Positions 63,419 to 64,000 of a stretch of 64,000 bases of DNA are shown here, one piece after another; the stretch's first letter is position 1; the number at the start of each line of letters is the position of its first letter. The DNA is from Synergistaceae bacterium UBA5827 (GTDB lineage Bacteria; Synergistota; Synergistia; Synergistales; 79-D21), in contig DJHE01000012.1 of assembly GCA_002432945.1 (NCBI GenBank), positions 23,016 through 87,015 of the forward strand. The letters run 5' to 3'. The notes under the pieces were generated by a model. It did not search any database. It saw only the letters and a program-made list of their open reading frames with translations, and had not been told where the DNA came from. A program made the position numbers and the translations under genes.

Positions 63419-64000
63419 ATGAGTATCACGAAGGTTGTCATCGCCCTGGGGGGAAATGCCCTCCAGGAAGCCGGAACTCCGCCCACGGCAGAAGCCCAGT
63501 TCGAAGTGGTGAAGAAGACCGCGGGATACCTTGCGGAGATCAGCAGCAAGGGGTACGAGATGGCGATCGTGCACGGCAACGGGCCGCAGGTCGGTCGGAT
63601 CGTCCTCGGGCAGGAGATTGCCTCCAGGGAAAACGCCCAGACACCCGCGATGCCCTTTGATGTCTGCGGGGCCATGAGCCAGGGGTACATCGGCTACCAT
63701 ATCCAGCAGGCACTCCGCGATGCCCTGAGGAACCGTAACCGGAACCTCCCGGTTGTCACCATCGCCACGCAGGTTGTCGTCGATCCCAACGATCCCGCCT
63801 TCAACAAGCCGACCAAGCCGATCGGTCCCTTCTACACGGAGGAAGAGGCCCGCCAGATCGAGAAGGAAAAGGGTTTCACGATGAAGGAAGACGCGGGTCG
63901 CGGTTGGAGACGAGTCGTACCTTCCCCGGATCCCAAGAAGATCGTGGAGCTTTCTGCCATCAAACGGCTCTGGGACACGACGATCGTCATCACGGCGGGC
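63419..64000 (+). CDS. arcC: Carbamate kinase (3' end outside window)
   Basis: The first 194 codons of a protein normally about 310 residues long. It makes ATP from carbamoyl phosphate and ADP. Conserved blocks: KVVIALGGNALQEAGTPPTA, MAIVHGNGPQVGRIVLGQEI, MSQGYIGYHIQQALRDAL, VTIATQVVVDPNDPAF, and FTMKEDAGRGWRRVVPSPDP. ATG 63419 follows GAGGAGAG. It has its own promoter and is preceded by a weak terminator. With ornithine cyclodeaminase in the same segment it suggests energy from arginine, citrulline or purine-type carbamoyl donors, but the partner gene is not visible. Confidence 0.96.
   Translation, partial: MSITKVVIALGGNALQEAGTPPTAEAQFEVVKKTAGYLAEISSKGYEMAIVHGNGPQVGRIVLGQEIASRENAQTPAMPFDVCGAMSQGYIGYHIQQALRDALRNRNRNLPVVTIATQVVVDPNDPAFNKPTKPIGPFYTEEEARQIEKEKGFTMKEDAGRGWRRVVPSPDPKKIVELSAIKRLWDTTIVITAG

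Noticed and set aside
1..64000. CRISPR array, prophage, transposase or integrase
   Set aside because: No regularly spaced direct repeats, no recognisable phage or transposase domains and no terminal inverted repeats were found anywhere in the window.

Overview
The window reads as a chromosomal segment of a GC-rich, strictly anaerobic, amino-acid-fermenting bacterium. I lean towards Synergistota (Synergistaceae-like), with a GC-rich clostridial lineage as the alternative. The basis is gene content: class I hybrid-cluster protein, BrnQ and MetP/MetS-type amino acid symporters, threonine aldolase, a cystathionine gamma-lyase/synthase-type enzyme, kynureninase, ornithine cyclodeaminase, carbamate kinase, RidA, LarC, and many Fe-S oxidoreductases. 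No rRNA, tRNA, CRISPR array, phage gene, insertion sequence or origin was recognised. Genes are dense, often a few bases apart, frequently start at TTG or GTG behind strong GGAGG sites, and many converge on strong rho-independent hairpins.

Layout. 1-6.7 kb: an MFS exporter cut by the window edge, a nitrilase, an FNR-like regulator divergent from cupin-hcp with a perfect FNR-type box between them, then tautomerase, nitroreductase and ArsC. 6.9-13.2 kb: BrnQ plus a metallo-beta-lactamase-fold protein behind a Fur-box-like site, a DUF134 regulator, a deleted TRAP transporter remnant, a second metallo-beta-lactamase-fold protein, CysK-like, Nim-like and DJ-1-like proteins. 13.2-16.6 kb: a compact Tat locus (tatA, tatC) in one run with two probable substrates, a DUF362 protein and a NapH-NapG fusion. 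16.7-24.9 kb: a PDZ protein, NudC, Hsp20, sulfur amino acid and threonine enzymes, a SHOCT protein, RidA and a universal stress protein.

24.9-32.8 kb: an enoyl-CoA hydratase-like protein lacking both catalytic glutamates, a MarR-GNAT fusion, an FCD regulator followed by a perfect 9-bp-arm operator and a four-gene Fe-S/FAD dehydrogenase operon lacking its usual catalytic subunit, a ferredoxin-tailed aldo-keto reductase and LarC. 33.2-41 kb: an NSS symporter with a 32-residue MetS partner, then a run with a DapB-like reductase missing its catalytic lysine, an amidohydrolase, a dienelactone hydrolase-like protein and an Asp/Glu racemase-like protein. 41-52 kb: MarR-kynureninase with a clean promoter and operator, an ABC exporter trio, and a sulfur operon (persulfide dioxygenase-like protein, two YeeE/YedE proteins, SLC13 permease).

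52-64 kb: iron alcohol dehydrogenase, GIY-YIG protein, DUF45 peptidase, RpiR regulator with ornithine cyclodeaminase, a DUF2238-Nudix fusion, DUF2207, a CDF metal exporter, an overlapping pair of tRNA-quality-control-like proteins with a SIMPL protein, and the start of carbamate kinase. The less conventional content is the Tat/Fe-S module, the orphan dehydrogenase operon with its operator, the DapB-like/amidohydrolase cluster and several domain fusions. Function calls rest on motifs read by eye; no database search was run.
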